DNA of 64,000 bases. It comes from Oscarella lobularis. Its lineage: Eukaryota; Porifera; Homoscleromorpha; Homosclerophorida; Oscarellidae. The stretch is taken from NCBI RefSeq assembly GCF_947507565.1, contig NC_089175.1, positions 1,663,733 through 1,727,732 on the forward strand. The letters run 5' to 3'. How positions within the stretch are numbered: the stretch's first letter is position 1; each line of letters starts with the position of its first letter. Position numbers and translations under genes: made by a program. Below are positions 23,954 to 34,478 of the stretch, one piece after another. The notes under the pieces were generated by a model. That model had not been told where the DNA came from. It did not search any database and saw only the letters and a program-made list of their open reading frames with translations.

Positions 23954-25116
23954 ATGGACGATCATCGAATAGATCGTCTCCTGAACAGCGTCTTCAAACA
24001 CACCAGGTTCAAATCGAAGCTGCAGGAGAGTGCCGTCAAAGCAGCACTAGAAAGTAGACTAAAAACGGCACGATCCAAGCGCTCGACACATCCCAATGTG
24101 CGTAGGAACGAGCGACGTCTTCGTATCGATGCCGACAGGAGCGGGAAAGTCGCTCTGTTACCAACTACCCGCCGCATTCCACGCCGGCGTCTCGTTCGTC
24201 GTGTCACCGCTCCTCGCACTAATCGACGATCAAGTGCACAAACTCAAAGAGCTCGGAATCGCAACGGAAACGCTCAACTCGCGCCTGACCGCCAAAGATC
24301 GTCTCCGAATCGTAAAGGACCTCGAATCAGCCGAACCTAAGACAAAACTATGTTACATAACCCCAGAACAGGTAAAAAGATGGGGGAGTGTACATCTCAT
24401 TAGGAATGCTAGCATATACTGATAATCATAATGTATTCTGATGTATTTTTCTTCAGGCGGCGACGTCTTCGTTTCAGAGTCTCGCCGGCTCGCTTCACAA
24501 GCGCAAGCGTCTCGCCTATTTCATCGTCGATGAGAGCCACTGCATATCGGAGTGGGGTCACAACTTTCGTCCGGATTATCTCCGTCTCGGCGACGTGCGC
24601 GCTCGTCTCATGGAGGACGTGCCGTGCATCGCGCTGACGGCGACGGCGACGCCGCGCGTTCAGGAGGACATTTTGTCGAATCTTCGATTTCATAAAGAGA
24701 GCAGAGTATTTAAGTCTGGAACGTATAGAAGTAATTTATTCTACGAAGTTATGTAAGGGAGAGAGAGTCATAGAGGGGAGAGAGCATATTGGTACACGAA
24801 GCCATTTTAGATGTAAAGATTTTGTGACTAATGCACTCGACGATCTCGCTTCGTTTTGCAAAGAGAAACTATATACCGAAGGCTCAGCTACACAGGTCTT
24901 GAATTGTGAGGAGAATCAGTGTCATATTCTAATTATCTTTTCTAGGGATCCGGTCTCGTCTATTGTCGCACTAGGGAGGATTACGAGGTCGTCGCTAAGC
25001 GTCTGCTTGGTCGAGGGGTCCACGCCAAACCTTATCATGCAGGCACGTCGAAAATCCAAATCTACTGTACAAGCAAATTGATTCCGTTTCCATGGCAACG
25101 TCCACTGAACTATTAA
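23954..25116 (+). pseudogene. truncated RECQL5 duplicate (helicase N-terminal half)
   Basis: Exons 23954-24053, 24106-24371, 24457 to about 24753 and two more match the full RECQL5 at 30432 almost base for base, introns included. The copy carries PTGAGKS, the motif II box DESH, TATATP, NLFYEV and VYCRTRED. Homology stops just after KPYHAG, inside what is a GC-AG intron in the full gene (near 25062). Reading on gives a short unrelated tail ending at 25116. The second RecA lobe with the Arg finger, the zinc-binding region and the RNA polymerase II-binding tail are all missing. It cannot be a working helicase, though it may still be transcribed. Confidence 0.85.
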
Positions 25117-25429
25117 AAATACAAATCAAATTCTTAGTTGCAATGTATTAATAATATTTGACATTTTCTTACCTAACTTCTGAAGTACAATATCTACTTC
25201 TTTCAACAATATTTGTGATTTGCTGCCTACTATTCACGAGACTCCTCGTCAGTTGATCCGTGAAACAAAGTTGTTTAGAATTTTACTAAAACTCAGGCTA
25301 TTTACGGCTATACTAAAATATCAGATGACTGTAAGCAGCAAAGGTTACATAAAAGAAAAAGGTTAACAATGAAATGATTCGTTCGTTCTCATTATTGTCT
25401 CTGTCTGCCCAGCACTGTACTACACTGTA
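25117..25429. other. AT-rich intergenic segment
   Basis: About 310 bp downstream of the RECQL5 truncation point. I see no coding exon or structured repeat. Confidence 0.5.
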
Positions 25430-25954
25430 CTAACTATCACCATAAGCAGAATCCGGGTGACGGGAATCGTTTCCGGCAAAATCAGACCGCACGTTCTCAC
25501 CACTGTTCGCATCTATTCCATCAAGTACGTCCTTGCACATATCAACTGCTTTCTTATATCGGTCAAGTCCACGCGTAACCATCTCCACGTCTGCTCGAAA
25601 TTGTCTATACTGAGTATCCCCGGCTGGTTTGAGTTTCGGGCATTTGTCGCATGCTGTGTTGAAGCGCCTAACACCGCCTCCAATTTCGTTCAAGGCCTTC
25701 AACTCGGCGTCGATCACCTTTTTCAACTCTTTCTCTACCCTTTTGAGCCTGTTCGACTCGGCATTGGCTTCAGTGGCTTTCGCCGCGGCGTCTTTTTTCT
25801 GCTGGTCAAACCTTTCCGCTAGGTTCTTCCAAGACGACTCCAACGTTTCGCAGGGGCGGCTTCTGCCTACATCGTCGCAGAGGCTGTCGACATCATCTTC
25901 ACCCCAATAACTGTTGCACGCGGAACAGAGAATCTTTGGAGACTTGAACGACAT
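25430..25954 (-). CDS. CxxC/helical companion protein 2
   Basis: A single-exon gene of about 174 residues. The ATG at 25954 (MSFKSPKILCSACNSYW) is preferred over 25975 because it matches the paralog starts. It has one CSAC pair, a Lys/Ala-rich likely coiled coil (QQKKDAAAKATEANAE), then the family helices: KKVIDAELKALNEI, RFNTACDKCPKL, RADVEMVTRGLDRYKKAV and a C-terminal PDSAYGDS. It corresponds to one unit of companion 1. An inverted-repeat element begins within about 25 bp of its start, so its promoter may lie in that element. Function is unknown. Confidence 0.78.
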   Translation of the reverse strand: MSFKSPKILCSACNSYWGEDDVDSLCDDVGRSRPCETLESSWKNLAERFDQQKKDAAAKATEANAESNRLKRVEKELKKVIDAELKALNEIGGGVRRFNTACDKCPKLKPAGDTQYRQFRADVEMVTRGLDRYKKAVDMCKDVLDGIDANSGENVRSDFAGNDSRHPDSAYGDS

Positions 25955-25975
25955 GTTTTCTTTCACGCATGCCAT

Positions 25976-26185
25976 GTGGGACGTACAAAATAGATCGACG
26001 ACAAAATAGATCAGTTGATATCTATGAGAGGAATGTAGGCGTAGTCACATCACGTTCCATGTCTCACTTTCGCACCTATACCAAAGTGCGACATTTGCAT
26101 GAGACAAAGGAGATCTATTTTGTCGTTGATCTATTTTGTCGTCATGTACATGACGACAAAATAGATCAACGACAAAATAGATTTC
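25976..26185. repeat. MITE-like repeat, left copy
   Basis: A ~210 bp element built from repeated acgacaaaatagatc units with an internal palindrome centred on catgtacatg. A near-identical copy in opposite orientation lies at 27205-27433. The pair flanks a small secreted-protein gene. Confidence 0.8.
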
Positions 26186-26304
26186 ACATTATAATGTAAC
26201 AGGGTGATCGCCCAGAAGCCAATGTCAGCCAATGTCATTTATAATTAATTAATTAATTAGGAGGATTCTGCGCGCTTTACTTACGCGAGTTTCGCACTTT
26301 CCCT

Positions 26305-26866
26305 ATGGCATCCACAAGGATACGCGCTGTTGCTGCCCTCTTCATTGTTCTAGCCTTTACCACCACAGCCATACAATCAATTTCCGACTCAGAAGATTCT
26401 TCCAACGACGACGAACAGGACTCTCAACGTGTCGCTGCAAGCCGACGCAAAGCACCTCAGAAACGTGGATTTGGGACGTTAGCAGACGATGTCTACGAGG
26501 AGTTATTAGCACACTTAATACGAGGAACAGCTCCCGTGCTGTCGCGAGACAATCCGTCTTTCGTTCGCGACAAAAAAGTATACAATCACCTTCGTAAATC
26601 AGCAGAAAGACGGAGGTCACTTTTTTGCAATGTTTCGAATGACTGAGAACGACTGGGTTGAATACGACGGCATGAGAGAGGGCGCAACTTGCATTCCATC
26701 TAAAGGGTTTGGGCAACTGGCCTTTGTCGGATGGGCAATTTATGTGGATCTTGAATACCTGGGAAAAAACATGAAAAGGTTGAAGAGGGAAATAGACCAG
26801 CTGGCTGACAAAATACCTGGAACGTATTGGAATGAAACTCCGAAAAGGTATCACAAGAGAACCTAA
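26305..26866 (+). CDS. small secreted protein, two-exon model
   Basis: The ATG at 26305 starts a clear signal peptide (ASTRIRAVAALFIVLAFTTT), followed by an acidic stretch and a basic KAPQKRG site that could be a proprotein cleavage point. The first frame stops at 26646. Splicing an inferred 40 bp intron (26563-26602, GT-AG, phase 0) joins 86 codons to a second exon with GGHFFAMFRMTENDWVEYDG, ending at 26866, for about 173 residues. The HFFAMFR...WVEYDG string loosely recalls the His-box strand of ubiquitin-type cysteine proteases, too weak to name a family. The gene lies between two inverted repeats. Confidence 0.5.
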
Positions 26867-26929
26867 CTCAAATTGTCTGTGCGTCTGCAGGAATATCTAT
26901 TTTGTGTCGGTGCTGTGTTTTATTGTTAC

Positions 26930-26934
<5 letters not shown>

Positions 26935-26986
<52 letters not shown>

Positions 26987-27058
26987 GACAGTGTCTGTCT
27001 GTCTGTCTGTCTGTGACAGTGTCTGTCTGTCTGTCTGTCTGTGACAGTGTCTGTCTGT
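26935..27058. repeat. (TGTC)n microsatellite
   Basis: A tetranucleotide tandem repeat, interrupted three times by gtgacagtg. It can mimic an open frame of alternating Leu-Ser-Val-Cys residues. Confidence 0.97.
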
Positions 27059-27204
27059 CCGTGCGTAATTTGGTATTTATCTATATTGAGAGTTTTGGAT
27101 GGGTTAAATTATAATGTGATGCTTAACTTACTTTATGACTTACTTACGCACTTCATTACTCATTAGATAATTAGAACTGTAGACGTTGGTGCATTACATC
27201 TTTC

Positions 27205-27433
27205 CTGATCTATTTTGTCGTTGATCTATTTTGTCGATGATCTATTTTGTCGTCATGTACATGACGACAAAATAGATCAACGACAAAATAGATCTCCTTT
27301 GTCTCATGCAAATGTCGCACTTTGGTATAGGTGCGAAAGTGAGACATGGAACGTGATGTGACTACGCCTACATTCCTCTCATAGATATCAACTGATCTAT
27401 TTTGTCGTCCATCTATTTTGTACGTCCCACACA
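27205..27433. repeat. MITE-like repeat, right copy (inverted)
   Basis: The reverse complement of 25976-26185, with one extra tgatctattttgtcg unit at its left edge. The shared core is nearly identical, including the non-repetitive middle around cacttt-ggtataggtgcg, which indicates recent copying. Confidence 0.82.
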
Positions 27434-27758
27434 TGCGCATTCTTTTTATGACATTCTTTGTGCTTAACACGCGCTACACAGGTAGACACGCCTGATTCAG
27501 GGAGATTCAGGGCCTGATTCAGTCAGCCGGATTCCTCCTTTTCAGTTATTTTGACTCATTAAACAGGATGTGCGTGAAGTGATAATTTTGAATAAACTCA
27601 CGACATTGCTGATTGTTTAGCCTGATGCTATACACCATGAATGACACAGCACAGAGCACTCATTCCTATACTAAAAATTAGACAATTGTGATAGGTGAAA
27701 TCAAAAAAGAGACAGGCTAATAATGTTGAAACACCTCATCTAAAAACAATTATTTGTT
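27434..27758. other. intergenic segment
   Basis: About 320 bp hold a short local duplication (cctgattcagggagattcagggcctgattcag, spread over 27492-27520) and no supported gene. Confidence 0.5.
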
Positions 27759-28178
27759 CTAAGACGGTTCATTCTCAAGTAGTTTTTGACATTGCAAAAC
27801 TGCTCCCTGATACTGAGTAAGTCCAGCCCGAACCTTTTGCACGTCGTCTTGGTAGTCTCTAAATTTACATTTCGTACCCACCGAAGACAGCTCGCGACTG
27901 TAGCATGCAGCGTTGAAGCGAGAAAAACCACTACTACATTTCTCCAAGAAACACGCTTCACCGTTGATCACCACTTTCACGTCGTGCAGAATGCGTTCAA
28001 GCTTTTCCTTTTCGGAAGTGCAAGCGGCGTGATCCGCTTCAAGGCTTTTTATCTCCTGCTGAAGAAGTCTCACAAAAGACTTCCAACGTGATTCGATGTC
28101 ACTGTAGATGCTGTCTGCATGCGTTTGATGGAATTGAAGGAAGCAATTGGGACATTCAAGAGACTTTGGATCAGACAT
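27759..28178 (-). CDS. CxxC/helical companion protein 3
   Basis: A single-exon gene of 139 residues starting MSDPKSLECPNCFLQF, with the CxxC at the same position as its paralogs. The helices KSFVRLLQQEIKSLEAD, LHDVKVVINGEACFLEK, SRFNAACYS and DDVQKVRAGLTQYQGAVLQC follow the family pattern. It ends before the DSAYG tail that companions 1 and 2 carry, so the motif was lost here or gained in the others. It lies just downstream of channel-like gene C on the same strand. Confidence 0.74.
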   Translation of the reverse strand: MSDPKSLECPNCFLQFHQTHADSIYSDIESRWKSFVRLLQQEIKSLEADHAACTSEKEKLERILHDVKVVINGEACFLEKCSSGFSRFNAACYSRELSSVGTKCKFRDYQDDVQKVRAGLTQYQGAVLQCQKLLENEPS

Positions 28179-28301
28179 GGTTCACGCGTGCGCAGTCTTC
28201 CGCAAAAAGCTATTAATCAGAGATTAAATAGGAGATTAATACTGTATCAATGATTAAATCAGGAATATATCCCTGATTAATTCAATCACTACTAAAAATT
28301 T

Positions 28302-30369
28302 TTAGGTGATGTTTCCATGCTTATAGGCCTTAAGAAAGACATTACCATTTTGTAACTGAATTTCGGCACATTTGGCTTTGTCTGACTGAGTGGTGGGCGA
28401 GTTGCCCGACTGAGTGGTGGGCGAGTTGCCTGACTGAATGAGCAAGTCGCAAGCATGAAATTGAGATGGAATAACATTTCCCAACGTCTCTGAGCCTTTC
28501 TTCTGAAGACAGCACAAAACAATAATACACTCTTTAGGTAGTTGACGTTCAATTCTTTCCAAAAGAATCTTGGCTAAGTAACAAAGAGAATGTGTCATTA
28601 TGAAAAATAAGTCGAGAATTGACTCCAACGTACTTTCTTCTTCTTTTTCTCGGGAAATGTCTAGACTCTGATCCAATAGTGTAATCAAAACCAAATCATA
28701 CTTGCACTTCACTGTATGACCTTCTGGTGGTATAGGAGGCGAATGCAATATTTCTTTCATAAACTACGAATTGACAGTTAAAATCTTACAGATTGATCAT
28801 TCTCGCCCTGCACAAATAGAGAGGGCAGCGCTCAACATACCTTTCCCGCTTCTTCTCTTTGAAGGGTAGACAAACGCGGTACGCGAAGAATTTCTACTCT
28901 TTCAGGTAACGTTTCTCTTATGACAACTTCCTTCTTCTCATTTCCAACTTCTGCCAAGTCATCAAACGCAAACTGTTTCCAGAAGTTAAAGTCAACACCT
29001 CTAACCTAAAAAGCCAAATATAGAACACCTACAGGTATATGACCCAATTGCTGTCTATGCACCGAGAGACAAAATTTTGCCAACTCCATGGTGAAACTTC
29101 CCTCGCCACAACAAATATGCAGACACTGAGAAATTTTACCGCTTCTTTGAGTCCCATTCTTGTATTGAATATAACACTGAGAAGCAATAGTTGAAGGCAG
29201 GTCAGACATCTAACAGACAAGACGGTGATCTAATATATTGGACTTCACGCAGCGCTGAGTTGTACCTTTGACAGTTTAGTTATTAGGCTCTAAATAGTGG
29301 TATGTTAGAGTCAAACTAGACAGAGAACAGCTAGCAATCTTACTTCTAGACAGTGCGGAGGCTTTTCGAACTCTCTGTCTCGACGAGAACGATCTAGAAT
29401 TGCTGAATGAGACAAGCGTTTCAAATGTAGTAGTTCCAGATCAATTAGTAATTCTTCAAAGGACTTGCCAATCCCAAAGTCATAATCAAAAAGAAGTAGA
29501 CGAAGTAGATGAAGGTCGCAAGACACAGAGAGAAAATCACAATACCTCCTTTTCTTTTGAACACGTTCATACTCCCATACCCTTGTTGTGCCATAGTAGT
29601 AGTAGTACTTCGCTCTTTCGACATAATCACCAGTCATATGCATTCTGTTAAACAAAAGAATGCCTATCACGGCGGACAAGAATGCTACAAACAAATTGAC
29701 AAAGTTTGCAATCCACAGTGAGAACAGCGTCAAAGCTGCCGGATAAACGCAGCCGACTTCCACGCTCCACATTGGTTCAGTATCAATTTGCACAGTGCAA
29801 GTAAATCGATCGTGCACAACAACGCTGTGGGACGTGTAGAACAAAGCGAAAAAAATGCCAAACCACACGGCCAACAGTCCTTGAGCAAAAAGCTTAAGAA
29901 AATAATAATTTTTCATAACTTTGGACGATTTGAATTGGTCCCTAAGCAACCTGACAACGTTGAGAGATTCGCGACTGTAAGTGCCATATGTGCTATTTCG
30001 ATGACGATCAATTGTCTTTACCTCCGTAAAAAACTGCCTGATTTTTGAGAAAAATGCGTGATGAAAGAGAAGAGAAGGCAGATAAAGGGCGAACGATTGC
30101 CCTAGGAGGATCAGCGGCATAGACGAAACCCTTCCCAAGTGCGTGTCGGAGCACCAGCTATCGAAGAAAGGTGCCTGTGTTATTGAAACGTTAGCAGGTG
30201 GATAGCAGGAAAGATCTGGAGAAAAGAACTCGCCCCCAATCGTCAAAACAGACAGAAACAACGACATGACAGACGTATAACTCAAGATGATGTCCCAAAT
30301 AGGCTCCTTGTAAACTTCGCTCTGCTTTGCCGTGTCAGCCGCCGACAAAGACAATCGCTCAATAACCAT
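28302..30369 (-). CDS. LRRC8/pannexin-like four-TM protein C with novel C-terminal domain
   Basis: Start ATG at 30369. The TM region parallels paralog B: ILSYTSVMSLFLSVLTIGG, LSCYPPAN, DSWCSD, LILLGQSFALYLPSL, a RESLNVVRLLRDQF loop, FTCTVQI, VGCVYPAAL and TM4. The first exon splices after PPHCLE into an exon starting MSDLPSTIASQCY. Later exons carry CLHICCGEGSFTMELAK, DFNFWKQFAFDDL, VEILRVPRLSTL, YDLVLITLLDQSLD and ECIIVLCCLQKKG. The C-terminus contains a tandem SGNSPTTQ repeat. No LRRs are present. The domain order is the same in all three paralogs, so the novel C-terminal domain is not an artefact of one gene model. The start lies 62 bp from that of RECQL5. Confidence 0.8.
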
Positions 30370-30431
30370 GACCTCTTGGAAGAAAACGGGCTCTTGTGCG
30401 CATACGGGCGTCGCCTCAAGTTCAACCAAAA
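30370..30431. promoter_or_regulatory. bidirectional promoter region, channel C / RECQL5
   Basis: Sixty-two bp separate divergent start codons. The sequence is largely shared with 23871-23953. Confidence 0.45.
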
Positions 30432-33400
30432 ATGGACGATCATGGAATAGATCGTCTCTTGAACAGCGTCTTCAAACACGCCAGGTTCAAATCGAAGCTG
30501 CAGGAGAGTGCCGTCAAAGCAGCACTAGAAAGTAGACTAAAAACGGCACGATCCAAGCGCTCGACACATCCCAATGTGCGTAGGAACGAGCGACGTCTTC
30601 GTATCGATGCCGACAGGAGCGGGAAAGTCGCTCTGTTACCAACTACCCGCCGCATTCCACGCCGGCGTCTCGTTCGTCGTGTCACCGCTCCTCGCACTAA
30701 TCGACGATCAAGTGCACAAACTCAAAGAGCTCGGAATCGCAACGGAAACGCTCAACTCGCGCCTGACCGCCAAAGATCGTCTCCGAATCGTAAAGGACCT
30801 CGAATCAGCCGAACCTAAGACAAAACTATGTTACATAACCCCAGAACAGGTAAAAAGATGGGGGAGTGTACATCTCATTAGGAATGCTAGATAATCATAA
30901 TCTATTCTGATGTATTTTTCTTCAGGCGGCGACGTCTTCGTTTCAGAGTCTCGCCGGCTCGCTTCACAAGCGCAAGCGTCTCGCCTATTTCATCGTCGAT
31001 GAGAGCCACTGCATATCGGAGTGGGGTCACAACTTTCGTCCGGATTATCTCCGTCTCGGCGACGTGCGCGCTCGTCTCATGGAGGACGTGCCGTGCATCG
31101 CGCTGACGGCGACGGCGACGCCGCGCGTTCAGGAGGACATTTTGTCGAATCTTCGATTTCGTAAAGAGAGCAGAGTATTTAAGTCTGGAACGTATAGAAG
31201 TAATTTATTCTACGAAGTTATGTAAGGGAGAGAGAGTCATAGAGGGAGAGAGCATATTGGTACACGAAGCCATTTTAGATGTAAAGATTTTGTGACTAAT
31301 GCACTCGACGATCTCGCTTCATTTTGCAAAGAGAAACTATATACCGAAGGCTCAGCTACACAGGTCTTGAATTGTGGGGAGAATCGGTGTCATATTCTAA
31401 TTATCTTTTCTAGGGATCCGGTCTCGTCTATTGTCGCACTAGGGAGGATTGCGAGGTCGTCGCTAAGCGTCTGCTTGGTCGAGGGGTCCACGCCAAACCT
31501 TATCATGCAGGCACGTCGAAAATCCAAATCTTACTTGAGATAATCTTATTGATTTATTAGGACTTCGGCCTGCTGATCGTACCGACGTCCAGTCCAAGTG
31601 GCTCGCCGGTCGCGTGCCCATTATTGTCGCCACGGTCAGTTTTGGCATGGGCATCGATAAGGGCGACGTTCGCTTTGTCGTTCATTGGACCATGGCTAAA
31701 TCGATGGAGAATTACTATCAGGAGTCGGGTCGCGCGGGGAGAGACGGAAAGCAATCTTACTGTAGATTGTATTACGCAAGGCAACGTTCTTTTTCCCTCC
31801 ATGAGACATATTGCATCTCCTAATCATTGTTTTCTTCTCTAGAGAGGAACGGAATGTGATTGGGTTCTTAATGCAGCAGGAGGCAGAGAAACAGATGGTG
31901 GGCTTACTTCAGTTGTTGCGGTGCTTTTTTTGTTGAATTTTCTCTCTTTTTTACAGCTGAAAGGAAAGATGAAAGATCACGTCAAAGCTTCGCAGGCCAG
32001 TTTTGAAAAATTGGTGAAATATTGCGAGTGTGACTCGAGGTCTGTCTTTTCAACGACACGTTGCTTGCTCGGCTTTGATTTTTCTTCCTCAGATGTAGAC
32101 ACGAAATGATTGCCACCTATTTTGGAGAAACGGAAAAACCAAAAGTAGTACTGCAGTCAATTTACCTTTCTCAATCTCGAGTCGACTACTTTGTCTCAAT
32201 TTAGTGCGACAAAGGATGCGACTATTGTCTCGATCCCGAGGGTGTCAAGACGATGTGCCATCAACTAGAATCGCAGAGTTACAGCTACATGGGACGGAGA
32301 GACAGAGGACGAACCTTTGGAGGAAGAGGAGGAAACGATGACGATAGCAACGTCTTTCTCTACGGAGGCGGCAGAGCGGGGTAATAAAGAAATAAAATAT
32401 TTCAGATAGATCCTTACAGTCTACGTATCTCTCTGTGTTAGAGCTGCCAAAGAGGGCGGCGGGCAGTGGTCGGATGCCGAAGGCGTCGACGATTCCGACG
32501 AGGAGAATAAAGCCGAATTGAGGGAATTGATAAGCGAACAATTTCAACTTCGAAGAAAGAAGGTCATCACGTCTTTATGCGTCCTTGGGATAGCATGATT
32601 GACTTTTTAGGGCAAGCGCAAATCTCTACACTACGTGAACGAGTCACCCGGTAAGAGAACCACTAAAATTTTTCACGCAGCGTAATACCTCAGTTGTGAA
32701 GGACCTGACTGCCGACTCAAAAATCCTACAAGCGAACATATAATGGGACTGTCGTACAAAGTATTACTAAACTTATATATTATTTTCACCGATCACGGTA
32801 TTGTCGTAGGTGCGCGAGCATTGTCTTGGATTGATAGAGAAGGCACTTGGCGCAGGCCAAACCAGCGCCGACGGTATTGATATCGAATACGACATATTCC
32901 AGATGAGTCGCTTTTCGAATACCTACAGAGCAGCGGTAGTTAGAAAGGAACGTCTGTACTATAGACTTACAGTACTGTAGAGATGACGTGTATGCGTTGA
33001 ACAGGTGGCCGAAATCAAAGCATCAGGGAGCGCTGGAGGAGCGGGAGAAGTAGCCACGTCGTCGTTTCAGAGCACGACGTCGACGTCGGAGGCGGATGTC
33101 AAGCAAACGCCGTTTATAATGGCTTCGCAGCTTGTTGCAGCGAAATCTTCGGAGAGTCCGAGCTTAGACGAGTCTCTGCAGCCTAAAAAGGTGATAAGAA
33201 GTCAGTGCAATTGACTTATGGTTTTTTAGGAGATTTTGATTTATAGGCAGCGATGAAACGACCCGCCCCCGCAATTACCTACTTCTTTCAGAAGTCTGCT
33301 CCCAATTCGAAAAAGTCTTGTCCTGAGAAGAAAGACGAGGCTGTTGCTTCAGCTGGCGAAGGCAAAACGTCGTTGCCTGCTGATAAGAAAGGTTCGAAGA

Positions 33401-33722
33401 CGCAACAGAAGACTGCAAAGATTGTCGTTGACTATTTGACGCCGTACTATGCCAGCAAGAGAATAACGAACAAGGTAGTGTACATAAGATATTCTAGTGG
33501 TCTTCTACGATTATTTTTAGGATTTGTTCAAGTCATTGGCTCGAAGAATCAGTCACGCTGCTTTAGACAGACCTCGCTTTGATGAAAGTTAGTAGACAAT
33601 ATCATTATTGTTTGATTAGATATCGTCTTCGTATAGGTCAGTGCAAGACAGCAATAGACAACTTTTTTGTGAAGCATAAAACGATTGATAAACCAGAACA
33701 GCTTCAGCTGTTTCGTTTCTAA
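30432..33722 (+). CDS. RECQL5: RecQ-like DNA helicase RECQL5
   Basis: A full-length RecQ5-type 3'-5' helicase, which restrains recombination and acts with RNA polymerase II. Lobe 1 has [18 protein letters not shown], the DESH Walker B box, [10 protein letters not shown] and TATATP. Lobe 2 has [33 protein letters not shown] and the [11 protein letters not shown] box. A Cys-containing zinc region (CEC..., C-D-K and C-D-Y-C exons near 32030-32230) follows. The C-terminus has a PIP-like ITYFF segment and an SRI-like tail ([18 protein letters not shown] ... NFFVKHK) typical of RECQL5. Two introns use GC donors (near 31511 and 31780). The 5' half is duplicated at 23954-25060. Confidence 0.92.
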
Positions 33723-33833
33723 TGTCTAATTAAGGTCTTGCTAATAAAGAATGATTGAAGTAAAGATTTAAGAACCGGGCTGAGGTAAGCGCTCGCCTTC
33801 CCTGTCTTGGTTGTATTTATAGATAGAACAAAG

Positions 33834-34261
33834 CTAGTTCCTAGATAAAAACAGGGTGTTTTGACGCAATCTCACTTGGGCATTTGCCAGAAGGGCAAGG
33901 CCAAGGCCAAAACCAGCCGCAAGTAAGATGATAAGTCCCGTCAACTTTAGCCTGAAAGCTACGTCTTCGAAGGCGTCAAAGTTTTCCTCGCCTCCCGCAC
34001 GCTTCTTCGACTTATAATAATATTGCTTCTTCTTCTTCGTGTGACGTCTTCTACCTGCGTTCGAATAACGTTAGGTGCGTTTGATTCTTTCTGACTCGAA
34101 CCGTATCCTTGGTTTCCTTGGTTTGGATAATGCTTGGAAGACTTAGAGATATGTGTTCCCTCGTCGTTTCCACGGACCCACCACCACCACGGTGGATTTT
34201 GAGCTAGATAATAGGCCACGCCCAGCGCTGCACCGCCCACTGCCAACAACTGCCAACTCAT
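33834..34261 (-). CDS. small two-TM protein (Gly-rich), copy 1
   Basis: Start MSWQLLAVGGAALGVAYYLA, a glycine-zipper-like N-terminal membrane segment, then a polar linker. After an inferred 44 bp intron come an acidic segment (GGEENFDAFEDV) and a second membrane helix (GLIILLAAGFGLGLALLANA). The stop is at 33834. Length is about 127 residues. Family unknown. Paralogous copies lie at 34.9-35.2 and 45.9-46.3 kb, each diverging from a small plus-strand membrane protein or its relic. Confidence 0.55.
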
Positions 34262-34478
34262 AAGCCGTGCCTTTCTTTCGACGAGTAAAAAAGAAAAACA
34301 AATGAGGAAAATCTAAAATTAGCACAGGGTACCCGGATTTTCGGTTAGGTGTCAACAAGCTACGTAAGCATCGGAAATCTCGGAAACTATCTCCAGATAC
34401 AGGTACGTCCAGCTTTCCTAGCTCGGACAACATAACTGTCCATGACTCGCGCTCATCCCAGAAAACGAAAGTGACGAG

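Noticed and set aside
26832-27044. Open frame of Leu-Ser-Val-Cys repeats
   Set aside because: It is a translation of the (TGTC)n microsatellite.
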